From Selenomonadaceae bacterium (GTDB lineage Bacteria > Bacillota > Negativicutes > Selenomonadales > Selenomonadaceae), in assembly GCA_017476005.1 (NCBI GenBank), contig JAFVEM010000035.1, positions 1-64,000 on the forward strand: 64,000 bases of DNA, in the 5' to 3' direction. Both the position numbers and the translations under genes were made by a program. Within the stretch, counting starts at the first letter, position 1; every line of letters starts with the position of its first letter. Shown here piece after piece: positions 36,325 to 45,034 of the stretch. The notes under the pieces were generated by a model. That model was not told the origin of the DNA. It worked only from the letters and a program-made list of their open reading frames with translations, and ran no database searches.

Positions 36325-36362
36325 AGCCCCCTCAGCCGCCATATATGGTAGCTGAGGGGGCT
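36325..36362. terminator. Bidirectional terminator
   Basis: agccccctcagc (36325-36336) pairs with gctgagggggct (36351-36362), loop containing ccatatatgg. A-rich and T-rich flanks serve the rightward small gene and the leftward kinase gene. Confidence 0.8.
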
Positions 36363-36378
36363 TCTACTAAAAATCATC

Positions 36379-39300
36379 TCAAATATCCTTTGCTCCCAAC
36401 ATATTCTCTAGGGTTTCAAACAAAATTTCCGGGTCAACGGGCTTCGACAGGTGGGCATTGAGTCCGGCTTGTAGGCTGCGTTGCACGTCCTCATCGAAGG
36501 CGTTGGCGGTGAGGGCGATGATGGGGATTTTTTTGGCGTCGGGGCGGCTCATGGCGCGAATGGTGGTGGTGGCCTCTAGGCCGTCCATTTCCGGCATCCG
36601 CATATCCATTAGAATAGCGTCGTAGTAATTTTCCGGGTGAGCGGCGAACATCTCCACGGCGATTTTGCCGTTCTCCGCCAGCTCCGACTCCACCTCGCGC
36701 ATGGTGAGAACCTGTTTCATGATTTCGGCGTTCACCGGCATATCCTCCGCCAATAGTACGCGCCGTCCCTTGAGTTCTACTTTTTGGCGCGGCACGGACA
36801 GGAGGATTTGTTTCTTTTTCAGGGTTTTCTTGAATTCCTCAATCAAACTGCCAAAGAACAGAGGCTTGGAAATGAAACTATCTACCCCGGCAGTCACCGC
36901 TTCTTCCATTACGTCGTCCCAATTGTAGGCCGTCAGAATAATGATGGCGGCATCGTCGCCGATGATGGAGCGAATCTGCCGGGTGACCTCCACCCCGTCC
37001 ATGTCGGGCATGTGCCAATCCACCACGATTAACTGATACGGCTCCCGTCGCGCCTGACGCAAACGTATTTTTTCCAAGGCATCCTTGCCGGAAAGAGTGG
37101 TTTCCGTGACAATCCCCGCCTGTCCCAAGACCACTTTGGCGTGTTCGCAGGCGATAGGATCGTCGTCAATCACGAGCACGCTCATATCTTGGGGACGAAT
37201 TTCCACGTCCTGCCCGTCGTCCTCATCTTTCTTATCGGAATCCCGGAGGGTGACGGTGACGGTAAAGGTAGTCCCCACCCCTTTTTCGCTTTCCACCTCG
37301 ATCTTGCCGTTCATCATCTCGATAATGTTCTTCGTAATGGCCATACCGAGGCCGGAGGAGCCGTATTTATTGGCGGCGGTGGTGTCCTCTTGGCTGAAGG
37401 TATCGAAGAGCTTCGGCAAAAATTCCTTTTTCATGCCGATGCCCGTGTCCTTCACCGTGAAGCGGAAAGCCGATTTCCCGTCGAAGCCCCCGATTCTTTC
37501 CACCCAAAAATCCACCTTGCCGCCTTTGGGAGTGAATTTCACCGCGTTGCCCAAAAGGTTGATAATGGCCTGACGGAGTTTTCCTTGGTCGCCGATGTAG
37601 TACGACGCGATGGGGCCGCTGAGACGGCAATCATAGGCCACGCCCTTTTCCTCGCACTGGCCGCCGGCGATGATGTTGATTTGCTCGAGGAATTTGGCAA
37701 AGGAAAATTCTTCGTTCCGAATGACCATACGTCCCGATTCGATGCGCGACATATCCAAAATATCGTTAATGAGGGACAGCAGGTGCTTGGCGGAGCTGTC
37801 GATTTTCTCCAAGTATTCCCTGGTGGAATCGGCCAAATTCGGCTCGTGGAGCGCCAAGCTGTCTAGGCCGATGATGGCGTTCATGGGAGTTCGTATCTCA
37901 TGGCTCATATTGGACAGGAATACCGTCTTGGCCTTACTGGCTTCTTCCGCTGTCTTGAGAGCTTCGCTTAAGGCTTGGCTCTTTTGCATGGAGTCGCGCA
38001 TCTCGGCATCACTGTCCGTGAAGCCCACGCCCAAGAGATTGCTGTTATCCTCCCCCTCTTCTTTACTCTTGGCGCGCGCCATTTTCAGCATTTCATAACG
38101 TTCCTCGCCGTCATGCTTCACCAAGTAGCGATAGGAAATGACGGCGTTTTTCTCCAAAGCCTCGCGAATGGCGGAAGGGCGAATAAACTCCCGGAAGCCG
38201 GCGCGGTATTCTTCGGCCACATATTTGTCGGCGTAGGCGAAGAATTTTTCTCTGAAACCGAAACTCTCGCCCTCCTCCACCGCGCCCAAGTGGTCATGCC
38301 CCTTGCGGTAGCAAATCCCTTGGTCGGTATCCAAATCTACATAGTAAACGCTGCGATAATCGGAGGCCAAAGCCGTAATCATGCTGTCCTGCTGGGTTTT
38401 CTGTTGCTCCTGCGCGAGAAGTTCCTCCTGCAAGGCCAGTTGCTCCTCCAGCTCCTGTTGCTTGACCCGGTTTTCCGTTTCGGAAATTTCTTTCTCCATG
38501 GTCATTTTGGCCGCTCGTCTGGTTTGCAGGAGCATGATGCTCGCCAAAGCCCCGAGTACCAGTACCGTCAACACTGATTGCGCTAAACCGCGCGACACAA
38601 TGCCGTCGTAGATGGAGCTGATGCGGCTTTCTATTACGCTTTCGCGCACCAAGTAAGTGAGCATCCAGTCCGTCCCGTGTACCGGCACATAACACATTGT
38701 TTCGCGAATGTCGTTATAGGTGAAGGAAACCACGCCGCCATGCCCGGCCTGAAAATCCTCGCGCATGGCGGACAGGGAATGTCCTTTTTCAAAGGCGGCG
38801 TTCTCCAAGGCTTTCAAGAGGTTGTTTTCACTGGCCAGTCCCCCTAGCACCACGTTGGTCAAGGCCGCGCCTCCGTGGGTGTAGATGTTGCAGAAAGTTA
38901 TATTGTTTTCCGTACCCGCTTGCAGGGAAATACTTTCCAGCATGCGATTCATGTCGATTTCCATGAAGCAGACCACGAGGGTCTTGCCCTCGAAAGCAAG
39001 GCGATCCACCGGTACGGCGACAATGACCTTTTTGTTGTTGCCGTCGGGATTTTTGATGGAAATCTCCGGCTCCGACAGTTGGGTGTAGTCAAAGCTGTAT
39101 TGGTCAATGTCCGTGCGCGTACCTCGCGAGGTGTAAATCAGACCGTCCATATCCACAAAGGCGAATTTCTCCAAACCGTAAAGCTGCTTCATGCGCGCCT
39201 GATAAGCCTCTAGATGCGCCTTGTCGCTGAGGTCGTCTTTATCCATCAGGCCGATGGCCACATCCAAATTATTGATATAACTCGCCAAGGTAGAGGCCAC

Positions 39301-39483
39301 GACTTGCTCGCGCCGGCCGGCCAGTTCGTCGAGATAAATCAAACTCACGGTTCGCACCGCCGTCTGCGTGTCCTCCCCGGCGTTCTTCCCCGTCCAAAAA
39401 GTGCCGAGTCCCAGCAAAACCATGATGATGACTCCGCCGATGACGGCAAGGCGCCTGATTTCGCTTTTTTGGGCGCGTTCCAT
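36379..39483 (-). CDS. Hybrid sensor histidine kinase with two receiver domains
   Basis: 1034 residues from ATG 39483; the frame opens 17 codons earlier without a better site. The order is: membrane helix (~12-32), extracytoplasmic Cache-like sensor (~35-295), second helix (~300-317), coiled coil, PAS-like region (~375-490). HisKA follows with SNMSHEIRTPMNAIIG (phospho-His near 526), then HATPase with DTGIGM and SSGLGMAI, receiver 1 (VLVIDDDP, phospho-Asp in VVDWHMPDMDG) and receiver 2 (VLLAEDMPVN, LMDMRMPEMDG). There is no output domain and no Hpt, so the signal must pass to a separate Hpt or response regulator, none of which lies adjacent. Confidence 0.93.
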   Translation of the reverse strand: MERAQKSEIRRLAVIGGVIIMVLLGLGTFWTGKNAGEDTQTAVRTVSLIYLDELAGRREQVVASTLASYINNLDVAIGLMDKDDLSDKAHLEAYQARMKQLYGLEKFAFVDMDGLIYTSRGTRTDIDQYSFDYTQLSEPEISIKNPDGNNKKVIVAVPVDRLAFEGKTLVVCFMEIDMNRMLESISLQAGTENNITFCNIYTHGGAALTNVVLGGLASENNLLKALENAAFEKGHSLSAMREDFQAGHGGVVSFTYNDIRETMCYVPVHGTDWMLTYLVRESVIESRISSIYDGIVSRGLAQSVLTVLVLGALASIMLLQTRRAAKMTMEKEISETENRVKQQELEEQLALQEELLAQEQQKTQQDSMITALASDYRSVYYVDLDTDQGICYRKGHDHLGAVEEGESFGFREKFFAYADKYVAEEYRAGFREFIRPSAIREALEKNAVISYRYLVKHDGEERYEMLKMARAKSKEEGEDNSNLLGVGFTDSDAEMRDSMQKSQALSEALKTAEEASKAKTVFLSNMSHEIRTPMNAIIGLDSLALHEPNLADSTREYLEKIDSSAKHLLSLINDILDMSRIESGRMVIRNEEFSFAKFLEQINIIAGGQCEEKGVAYDCRLSGPIASYYIGDQGKLRQAIINLLGNAVKFTPKGGKVDFWVERIGGFDGKSAFRFTVKDTGIGMKKEFLPKLFDTFSQEDTTAANKYGSSGLGMAITKNIIEMMNGKIEVESEKGVGTTFTVTVTLRDSDKKDEDDGQDVEIRPQDMSVLVIDDDPIACEHAKVVLGQAGIVTETTLSGKDALEKIRLRQARREPYQLIVVDWHMPDMDGVEVTRQIRSIIGDDAAIIILTAYNWDDVMEEAVTAGVDSFISKPLFFGSLIEEFKKTLKKKQILLSVPRQKVELKGRRVLLAEDMPVNAEIMKQVLTMREVESELAENGKIAVEMFAAHPENYYDAILMDMRMPEMDGLEATTTIRAMSRPDAKKIPIIALTANAFDEDVQRSLQAGLNAHLSKPVDPEILFETLENMLGAKDI

Positions 39484-39602
39484 AGGGCATCCCCCGTTTC
39501 TCCAGTATATGTTCGCCGCTTCCCGGCGACCCACCGGGTACTATATTCGCCGCCAAGACCGATTTTTCCTTTAGACGGCTCAGGGGTTGGCGAAATTTTT
39601 TT

Positions 39603-39648
39603 GTGTACTCCCTCCGCCCTTCGGGCACCTCCCTCTAAGAGGGAGGCT
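39603..39648 (+). repeat. 46-bp double-hairpin dispersed repeat, copy 1
   Basis: Two hairpins in tandem: CCGCCC-TTC-GGGC-type and CCTCCCTCT-AAG-AGGGAGG. It lies between divergent genes. A 46-bp copy with few mismatches is on the minus strand at 45035-45080, and a diverged third copy is at 44961-45011. Confidence 0.85.
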
Positions 39649-39720
39649 GACACTTTCCGTCATTGACAGCCATGAGTATTGTGATTAGAATGAATGTGGG
39701 TAACGAGAAAGGAGCCTTCG

Positions 39721-40392
39721 GTGAAACTGAATATTTCTGACTACAAAGCCTACATCGTCGATTGCGACGGCACCCTGTATTTCCAACATGGCGTCAGAAT
39801 GAGTATGATGCTGTGTATGCTCAAGTATTTCCTCACGCATTTTTGGCGACTGAAAGATCTGTTTATCATTTTCTGCTATCGCCGGATTCGTGAGCGACGC
39901 CAATATGCCGCCGCGGCAAACATAGAGGCAATGGAGTACGCCGCGGCGGCCTTAAAATGTCGGACAACCCCCGACTATGTGGCGACGGTAATCAAGCGTT
40001 GGATGATAGAACGGCCTTGCCAATATCTCAAAGCCGCTCAAGATGAAGCCCTCTTGTCATTTTTGCGCGAACAACAACGTCAGGGCAAGCCGGTCATAGT
40101 TTATTCGGATTATCCCCTCTCAGATAAACTGGCGGCGCTGGATTTTGCGCCCAGCGCTTCATATTACACCGGTGATGCCGTCATAAATTGCTTAAAGCCG
40201 GACAATCAAGGACTGGAATATATTTTAAGTACATTGAGACAAAAAAATATCCACAGAAACGAGGTGCTTTTTATAGGAGACAGAGATGATAGGGACGGTC
40301 TTTGCGCTAGGGAAAGTGGGGTTGACTGCCTGATTCTAAAAAAGTTTAAGGGAGAGCGAGAGGGGCAGTGGCGGAAGCTAATGCAGAACTGA
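39721..40392 (+). CDS. HAD-superfamily phosphatase
   Basis: 223 residues from GTG 39721 behind AAAGGAG. HAD motifs in order: YIVDCDGTL (nucleophile and acid), VIVYSDYP (motif II Ser), a Lys-Pro in C-L-K-P-D-N (motif III), and FIGDRDDRDG (motif IV). A basic, amphipathic insertion after motif I (FLTHFWRLKDLFIIFCYRRI) could contact the membrane. A phosphatase of this kind is needed after a UbiA-type phosphoribosyl transfer, and a UbiA gene lies 4 kb away, so it may dephosphorylate a polyprenyl-phosphate sugar-phosphate. Its last ~34 codons are duplicated at 41215-41340. Confidence 0.85.
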   Translation: MKLNISDYKAYIVDCDGTLYFQHGVRMSMMLCMLKYFLTHFWRLKDLFIIFCYRRIRERRQYAAAANIEAMEYAAAALKCRTTPDYVATVIKRWMIERPCQYLKAAQDEALLSFLREQQRQGKPVIVYSDYPLSDKLAALDFAPSASYYTGDAVINCLKPDNQGLEYILSTLRQKNIHRNEVLFIGDRDDRDGLCARESGVDCLILKKFKGEREGQWRKLMQN

Positions 40393-40416
40393 GTCCTAAA
40401 TTATGACAGGGAGGCT
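40291..40416 (+). repeat. 126-bp direct repeat, copy 1 (HAD gene 3' end)
   Basis: Covers the last ~34 codons of the HAD gene and the following ribosome site GACAGGGAGGCT. The second copy at 41215-41340 has the same length and is nearly collinear, with scattered substitutions. Together they bracket the three small genes at 40423-41202. Confidence 0.85.
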
Positions 40417-40422
40417 AATCGT

Positions 40423-40695
40423 ATGGATGGGGAAGCCATTCTGAGCAGTTGTGACGGATATACTGTTTTTCGGTATGGCGACTACAATATTCGCTTTGTG
40501 GCGCCATATTCGCTCGAAAAATATATATCCGTCAAAGAATGGGATGCCGGTTATATCGTAGTGATGACCAAATATCGGCATAATAGCGAGCCTGAAGAAG
40601 AGTATATTGATTTAATTCCCATTTTGGAAAATCTCTACATTGACAAAGACAAATTTTTACAGCCAATAAAAAAGGTGAGGGTTTGTTATGACTGA
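40423..40695 (+). CDS. Small protein of a three-gene cassette (first)
   Basis: 90 residues, ATG behind ACAGGGAGG. It has a beta-rich pattern (GYTVFRYGDYNIRFV, AGYIVVMTKY) followed by an acidic segment and a short helix with IPILENLYID. I cannot place it in a named family. It overlaps the next gene by 8 bp, so the two are translationally coupled. In position and size it resembles the partner of DUF4160-type pairs, which often carry a small DUF2442-like protein, but the sequence is not convincing. Confidence 0.6.
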   Translation: MDGEAILSSCDGYTVFRYGDYNIRFVAPYSLEKYISVKEWDAGYIVVMTKYRHNSEPEEEYIDLIPILENLYIDKDKFLQPIKKVRVCYD

Positions 40696-40909
40696 TGTTT
40701 TGCAGGTCGCAGATGAAGCTAAAATGATTGTGAATGGATATGCTTACACGCCTAAAGATGATAATATACGTGTCTTAAATCTCAACCTGCCCCAAAAGGC
40801 AACCGTATTGTCTAATGATGGTAAAATCATTGAGACAACAATGGACGATATTGAACTTGAAATCGTAAAGGGATATTTCTATAATAATTATGAGTTTCTA
40901 GTGGAGTGA
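40688..40909 (+). CDS. Small protein of a three-gene cassette (second)
   Basis: 73 residues, mostly beta with an acidic centre (VNGYAYTPKDDNIRVLNL, then ETTMDDIELEIVKGYFY). The start ATG lies in the preceding gene behind AAAAGGTGAGG. No family is recognised. Its coupling to both neighbours and its size fit an antitoxin- or immunity-like partner. That is inference. Confidence 0.55.
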   Translation: MTDVLQVADEAKMIVNGYAYTPKDDNIRVLNLNLPQKATVLSNDGKIIETTMDDIELEIVKGYFYNNYEFLVE

Positions 40910-40914
40910 ATTGT

Positions 40915-41202
40915 ATGCCTAAATATTTTGAGTATAAAGTCGCAGGCTATTATCTCTATTTCACCTCCAAATGCGTTGTAGAATGTATGCACACTCACGC
41001 AAGTGATCGCAAGCTGACCGAAGCAGGGGCGGCCAAGTTTTTTGTAAAGAGTAATGGCGACAGCATAGTGCAAAACAAAGGCATCCTTAACGACCGTGAA
41101 ACCAATATAATCCAAAGGTTTATCAAAAAGAACTATAAAGAAATGTATTTGCAATGGTCTTTATACAGTCAAAAAGGCTTTTATGGAGAAGCTGACAACT
41201 AA
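40915..41202 (+). CDS. Small protein of a three-gene cassette (third), DUF4160-like
   Basis: 95 residues from ATG 40915 behind GTGGAG; GTG 40906 is an alternative. The layout recalls DUF4160 proteins: an N-terminal strand pair, a His-x-His (C-M-H-T-H-A-S), a strand with KFFVKSNGDSI, then two helices ending IIQRFIKKNYKEMYLQW. DUF4160 genes usually sit in small toxin-antitoxin-like operons. The match is by pattern only. It is followed directly by the second 126-bp repeat. Confidence 0.55.
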   Translation: MPKYFEYKVAGYYLYFTSKCVVECMHTHASDRKLTEAGAAKFFVKSNGDSIVQNKGILNDRETNIIQRFIKKNYKEMYLQWSLYSQKGFYGEADN

Positions 41203-41214
41203 TGCTAATTAGAA

Positions 41215-41340
41215 AAGGACGGCTTTTGCGCCAAAAAAAAGCGAGGTGGCTTGCCTGATTCTAAAAAATCTAAGGGAGAGCGAGAGGGACAGTGGCGACA
41301 ACTTATGCAGAACTGATGCCTAAATTAAGACAGGGAGGCT
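41215..41340 (+). repeat. 126-bp direct repeat, copy 2 (decayed HAD gene tail)
   Basis: A non-functional copy of 40291-40416. The frame is broken, but the alignment is evident by eye (shared CCTGATTCTAAAAAA, GGGAGAGCGAGAGGG, CAGTGGCG, ATGCAGAACTGA and CAGGGAGGCT). Ribosome site GACAGGGAGGCT is kept, with no gene behind it. Confidence 0.85.
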
Positions 41341-41388
41341 CATTATCAATCATATCAATTCGTGGCTTGGCTTTTTGACACACTGAAG

Positions 41389-42582
41389 CTACCATTTGTT
41401 CAACTTCTCCCAATGTCTTTGGCGACAGAGAAACAATCCACATAGAATTAACCCTAAATTGTACAAAGTGAAGCCATCATGCAAGGGCAAAACCAAAAGG
41501 AAGTAGTGAATCATATAAAAACTTAAATAACAATAGCCACCCACCAAAAGAAACATAAGCTTTCTAAACTTTCCGTGAGTCACGAACGAAAAATAAAAGG
41601 CTACTATGGACGGCCAAAATAAAATGAAGCACTCCATGCGCCAACTATAACACCAAAAATCGGTGGCTATGGCTGTCACGGTAAACAGAAACAACATGGA
41701 TGTTTGCCCTTTTTTGCTACGCCACATTAGCCATACGAACAATGTGCCGACTAACATACTCAAAGGCATAACATCTAATTGAGGCCAGTATCTGCGCAGA
41801 GGTTCCATAATGCCCGGGTACGCTTTTCCTCCGCCTATATTGGCCGACAAAAACTCACGCATTAGCTCTAATGAGCCGGTATCAACCCACCAAGCCGCAA
41901 TAACCCATGCCACAATAACCATAGAAGAAGTTGTCATTAGCGTTTTCCACTGCCTCGCCAAGAGCATGGCGAAGCAAAAAAGAAGGGCAGTTTGCGGTTT
42001 TACCATGGCAAACCCCAGCAAGACGCCGGACAGTATTGGAAAGCGACGATTTAAGAGACAGGCTATTATGATAAGGCAACATATTATGCCGCCGCAGTTG
42101 CCATCGTGTGCGGCAATCCAATATCCATAGGACACCGTAGCCAGCACCATCATGCTAACGCAAAAAAATTTTCCCTGTTGTCGCAAGGTATAATACAGAA
42201 CGACCATCAATAACAATATACTGCCCAGATAAATTAGCCCAAAGTAAATTTTCGCCCAAGCTAAAGGCAGGTAGCCCGGATAAAAGACTTGCCCCAGCAG
42301 TAGCCCCCAAGGGCTTGTCCCCCAGTCGGCCGGGATAATTCCAACGTCAGGTAGCAGTGCTGTTTCTGCGCCTATCTGTGGAAAAGGATCAACGTGGTGA
42401 AAGGCGTAGGCGCATAAAGCCCATTGACCGTAAAAATCACACAACCATGATCTGCTATTCACCTCAAGATTGGCGATTCGCAGAAACAGTAGTAAGCAGG
42501 AAATAAGCACCAATGCGATGAGAATATCCTTGATGATTCGGTTGGTGGTAAATGCCTCCTGCCAAAATTCCTTGCGTGTCAT
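41389..42582 (-). CDS. GT-C/DUF2029-like polyprenol-dependent glycosyltransferase (paralogue A)
   Basis: 397 residues with about nine to ten hydrophobic segments. The first extracytoplasmic loop holds an acidic motif (W-L-C-D-F-Y-G-Q-W-A, then VDPFPQIGAE) where GT-C enzymes carry their catalytic Asp. The motif LLGFAMVKPQTALLF and a NIGGGKAYPGIMEP loop are shared with the paralogue at 42656. DUF2029/GT87 enzymes move a sugar from a polyprenyl-phosphate donor outside the membrane. This fits the UbiA gene just upstream. The ATG follows AAAGGA. The two paralogues are homologous end to end. Confidence 0.78.
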   Translation of the reverse strand: MTRKEFWQEAFTTNRIIKDILIALVLISCLLLFLRIANLEVNSRSWLCDFYGQWALCAYAFHHVDPFPQIGAETALLPDVGIIPADWGTSPWGLLLGQVFYPGYLPLAWAKIYFGLIYLGSILLLMVVLYYTLRQQGKFFCVSMMVLATVSYGYWIAAHDGNCGGIICCLIIIACLLNRRFPILSGVLLGFAMVKPQTALLFCFAMLLARQWKTLMTTSSMVIVAWVIAAWWVDTGSLELMREFLSANIGGGKAYPGIMEPLRRYWPQLDVMPLSMLVGTLFVWLMWRSKKGQTSMLFLFTVTAIATDFWCYSWRMECFILFWPSIVAFYFSFVTHGKFRKLMFLLVGGYCYLSFYMIHYFLLVLPLHDGFTLYNLGLILCGLFLCRQRHWEKLNKW

Positions 42583-42655
42583 GCGCTTGCACGTCCTTTG
42601 CTAAAACCCAAGCAATTCCTTATCGGCAAATATAGATAGCCAAGGAATATCCACA
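42581..42655 (-). repeat. Duplicated 3' tail of the UbiA gene
   Basis: About 75 bp, nearly identical to 43901-43975. It contains the last ~17 codons of the prenyltransferase, its stop, and the short spacer with ribosome site before the GT-C gene. It abuts the stop of the upstream GT-C paralogue. It marks the joint of a tandem duplication. Confidence 0.88.
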
Positions 42656-43903
42656 TTATACCCTCCTCTTCAGAAAGTCCTCGTCCAATTTCTTCCAATT
42701 ACCATAACGGCATAGATATAAACAACATAGGATTAAGCCTAAATGGTAAATTGTAATTGCATTATAGAAATCAATGTTTATCGCATTTATCGAATTTGCC
42801 AAAATCTTTATTGAAGTTATAATGGTTCTATTTACGGAGCAGTAGAATGCTATGCACCAAAAAACAAGTTTTTCCCTTTCTGAATGTTCCAAGGTAGAAA
42901 AATAAAGAGATACAATGGCAGGTAGAAGTAAAATTGTTCTTTCTAAAAGCCATGTATAACACCAAAAAGCGGTAGCAATAGCAGCCAGTGAAAGGGGATA
43001 TAAGTACAAGGTTTGCCCTTTTCTGTTTCGCCACATTAGCCATACAAACAATACACCGAACAATATGCTCAAGGGCATAACGTTTAATTGAGGATAATGT
43101 ACACGGAAGGGTTCCATAATGCCGGGGTAGGCTCTACCACCACCTATGTTCGTCGTCAAAAACTCGCTCAGTAGCTCTAAAAAGCCGGTATCAACCTGTA
43201 AAGCCACAAATGCCCACGAGGCAATAACCATAACGGAAGTCGTCAGTAGCGTTTTCCAACGCCCGGCCAGAAGCATGGCCAAACAAAACAATAAAGCCGT
43301 CTGCGGCTTTACCATGGCAAAACCCAATAAAATGCCGGATAGTATCGGATAGCGAAGGTTTAACAGACAGGCCATTATGAGAAAAACACATATCATCCCA
43401 CCGCAATTTCCTGTGTACATAGCTTCCCAATATACATCATTTACTGCGGCTAAGATCAATACATTGTAGCCTAAGAATTTGTCAACGGTACTTATATCTA
43501 TCACGACCGAATGCAACACATAAAGAAAACACAACAAACAAGTAATATTCAGGAGTACAAAATATACTTTGGCAGTTTCAAAAGACAGATAACTGGGATA
43601 AAAAAGTTGCCCGAGTAATAGACCCCAAGGAGTAGCTCCCCACTCAGCCGGTATTTTCCCTACTTCAGGCAGTAAAGCTATTTCAGCTCCTATTTGTGGG
43701 AACGGATCGATCCCATGAAGTGCATATCCTCCTAATGCCCAATGTCCAAACAAATCGTATAACCAGTAATGCTCAGTGAAATCAACACTAAAAGTGACTC
43801 GATAAATCAATACTAAACACGAAATGCATACCAGCATTAAGAGCAGATCCTTAATAATTCTGTTAGTGGCAAATGCCTCCTGCCAACATTCCTTGCGTGT
43901 CAT
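42656..43903 (-). CDS. GT-C/DUF2029-like polyprenol-dependent glycosyltransferase (paralogue B)
   Basis: 415 residues, multi-pass, collinear with paralogue A: the same MTRKE-WQEAF N-terminus, the Y-D-L-F-G-H-W-A loop with IDPFPQIGAE, LLGFAMVKPQTALLF, and NIGGGRAYPGIMEP. It differs most in the last third, where it is AT-richer and has a longer tail (DEDFLKRRV). It starts 18 bp after the UbiA gene, so the three genes form one leftward transcript. Divergence suggests different acceptors or sugars. Confidence 0.78.
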   Translation of the reverse strand: MTRKECWQEAFATNRIIKDLLLMLVCISCLVLIYRVTFSVDFTEHYWLYDLFGHWALGGYALHGIDPFPQIGAEIALLPEVGKIPAEWGATPWGLLLGQLFYPSYLSFETAKVYFVLLNITCLLCFLYVLHSVVIDISTVDKFLGYNVLILAAVNDVYWEAMYTGNCGGMICVFLIMACLLNLRYPILSGILLGFAMVKPQTALLFCLAMLLAGRWKTLLTTSVMVIASWAFVALQVDTGFLELLSEFLTTNIGGGRAYPGIMEPFRVHYPQLNVMPLSILFGVLFVWLMWRNRKGQTLYLYPLSLAAIATAFWCYTWLLERTILLLPAIVSLYFSTLEHSEREKLVFWCIAFYCSVNRTIITSIKILANSINAINIDFYNAITIYHLGLILCCLYLCRYGNWKKLDEDFLKRRV

Positions 43904-43921
43904 ACGCTTGCACGTCCTTTG

Positions 43922-44872
43922 CTAAAATCCAATCAATTCCTTATCGGCAAATATAGATAGCCAAGGAATATCCACTTTCATAAGTACACAGAAGAGAATC
44001 GTCAGCCCTAGGCAGTAAAGCATAAGCAGGGGTTGACGATATATTTTTTCCGGTTTTTGTACCGCCGAATCTTCTTGAAAAGCTAAGTAGAAATAATAGC
44101 AGAATATACCTATGAAAAATGGCATAAACAGCAATAATTCCAAGCGGTATTTAATGAGGAATATCCCGATAAAGAACACCGACAGCATGGCGTAAAAGAA
44201 AGCGCTAATCAGCAGGGAACGCTCCGTATAAAAGGTAAAAGACTGGCGGTATTTCCCGGCTACGGCGGCATCTCCTATCATTATGTATTCGGCGTAACGC
44301 TTTATGGCCATGAGAAAGGCTCCTGCCAGCCAATATCCCAACAATACACTGACTGGCGGCAAATTATTAGCCGTCACAATAAACCAACCCAAGAGGAAAC
44401 GAATACCGTTATTCAGCGATTCCGATAACACGTCCAAAATGGGTATATCTTTAGTGCGAATCGGGCGCACATTGTAGATTATGCCCATGACCCATAAGGC
44501 TATACACGCAATCAGAAAAGGAAGGTTTACCCTCCAAGCCAAGATAAAACCAATGGCTGTTAAAAAAGACCACAAACAAAAGATGTGCTGACCGCGCACT
44601 GCTTTACCAACAATGCTACGGTGCTTTTTGGTGGGATGGAACTGGTCAAACTTGGCATCCAAGTATTCGTTAATAACGTAATTGGCCGAGGCCACGAGGG
44701 AGGCCGCTATTCCGCCACACAGCACGTCAATAATGACGTTCCGAAACGCATCGTCAGTCAGAGCCAAGGCGGTGATAATTCCCGGCAGGATAAACAACTG
44801 CTTTATCCAGTGGTCTAAACGCATGATGCGAATGTAATCACTCCAAGTAACTCGTTGTATGTCATCAGACAC
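43922..44872 (-). CDS. UbiA-family prenyltransferase, decaprenyl-phosphate phosphoribosyltransferase-like
   Basis: 316 residues from GTG 44872 behind GGGGGGA at 5 nt; an ATG at 44941 lacks a ribosome site. It is a multi-pass protein with the UbiA Asp-rich motifs. Near residues 63-85, N-E-Y-L-D-A-K-F-D followed by HPTKKHRS closely parallels mycobacterial Rv3806c and Azorhizobium NoeC. Near 130-150 is the second motif, D-V-L-S-E-S-L-N-N-G-I-R. Such enzymes attach phosphoribose to a polyprenyl phosphate, giving, after dephosphorylation, a lipid-linked pentose donor. The adjacent GT-C genes and the HAD phosphatase at 39721 fit that route. No DprE1/DprE2 epimerase is seen here. Confidence 0.85.
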   Translation of the reverse strand: MSDDIQRVTWSDYIRIMRLDHWIKQLFILPGIITALALTDDAFRNVIIDVLCGGIAASLVASANYVINEYLDAKFDQFHPTKKHRSIVGKAVRGQHIFCLWSFLTAIGFILAWRVNLPFLIACIALWVMGIIYNVRPIRTKDIPILDVLSESLNNGIRFLLGWFIVTANNLPPVSVLLGYWLAGAFLMAIKRYAEYIMIGDAAVAGKYRQSFTFYTERSLLISAFFYAMLSVFFIGIFLIKYRLELLLFMPFFIGIFCYYFYLAFQEDSAVQKPEKIYRQPLLMLYCLGLTILFCVLMKVDIPWLSIFADKELIGF

Positions 44873-44960
44873 TATATCCCCCCTACTCTCTATACGCCTC
44901 ACAAACGATATTATACGGCCAATTCTCTGCAAAAACAACATAACTCTTTATTGGTTCGCC

Positions 44961-45011
44961 GTGTACTCCCCCCTGCCGCTTTGCGGCTGTCCCCCCTCCA
45001 TGAGGGGGGCT
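44961..45011 (+). repeat. Double-hairpin dispersed repeat, diverged copy 3
   Basis: Begins GTGTACTCCC like 39603-39648 and keeps the two-hairpin plan, but with altered bases (GCCGC-TTT-GCGGC and CCCCCTC-CATGA-GGGGGG). It faces copy 2 in inverted orientation 23 bp away. Confidence 0.7.
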
Positions 45012-45034
45012 TTTTCAGTTTTTCCGTATCACCA

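Noticed and set aside
37141-37866. Plus-strand frame opposite the hybrid kinase
   Set aside because: It mirrors the HATPase and receiver codons of the kinase and has no ribosome site.
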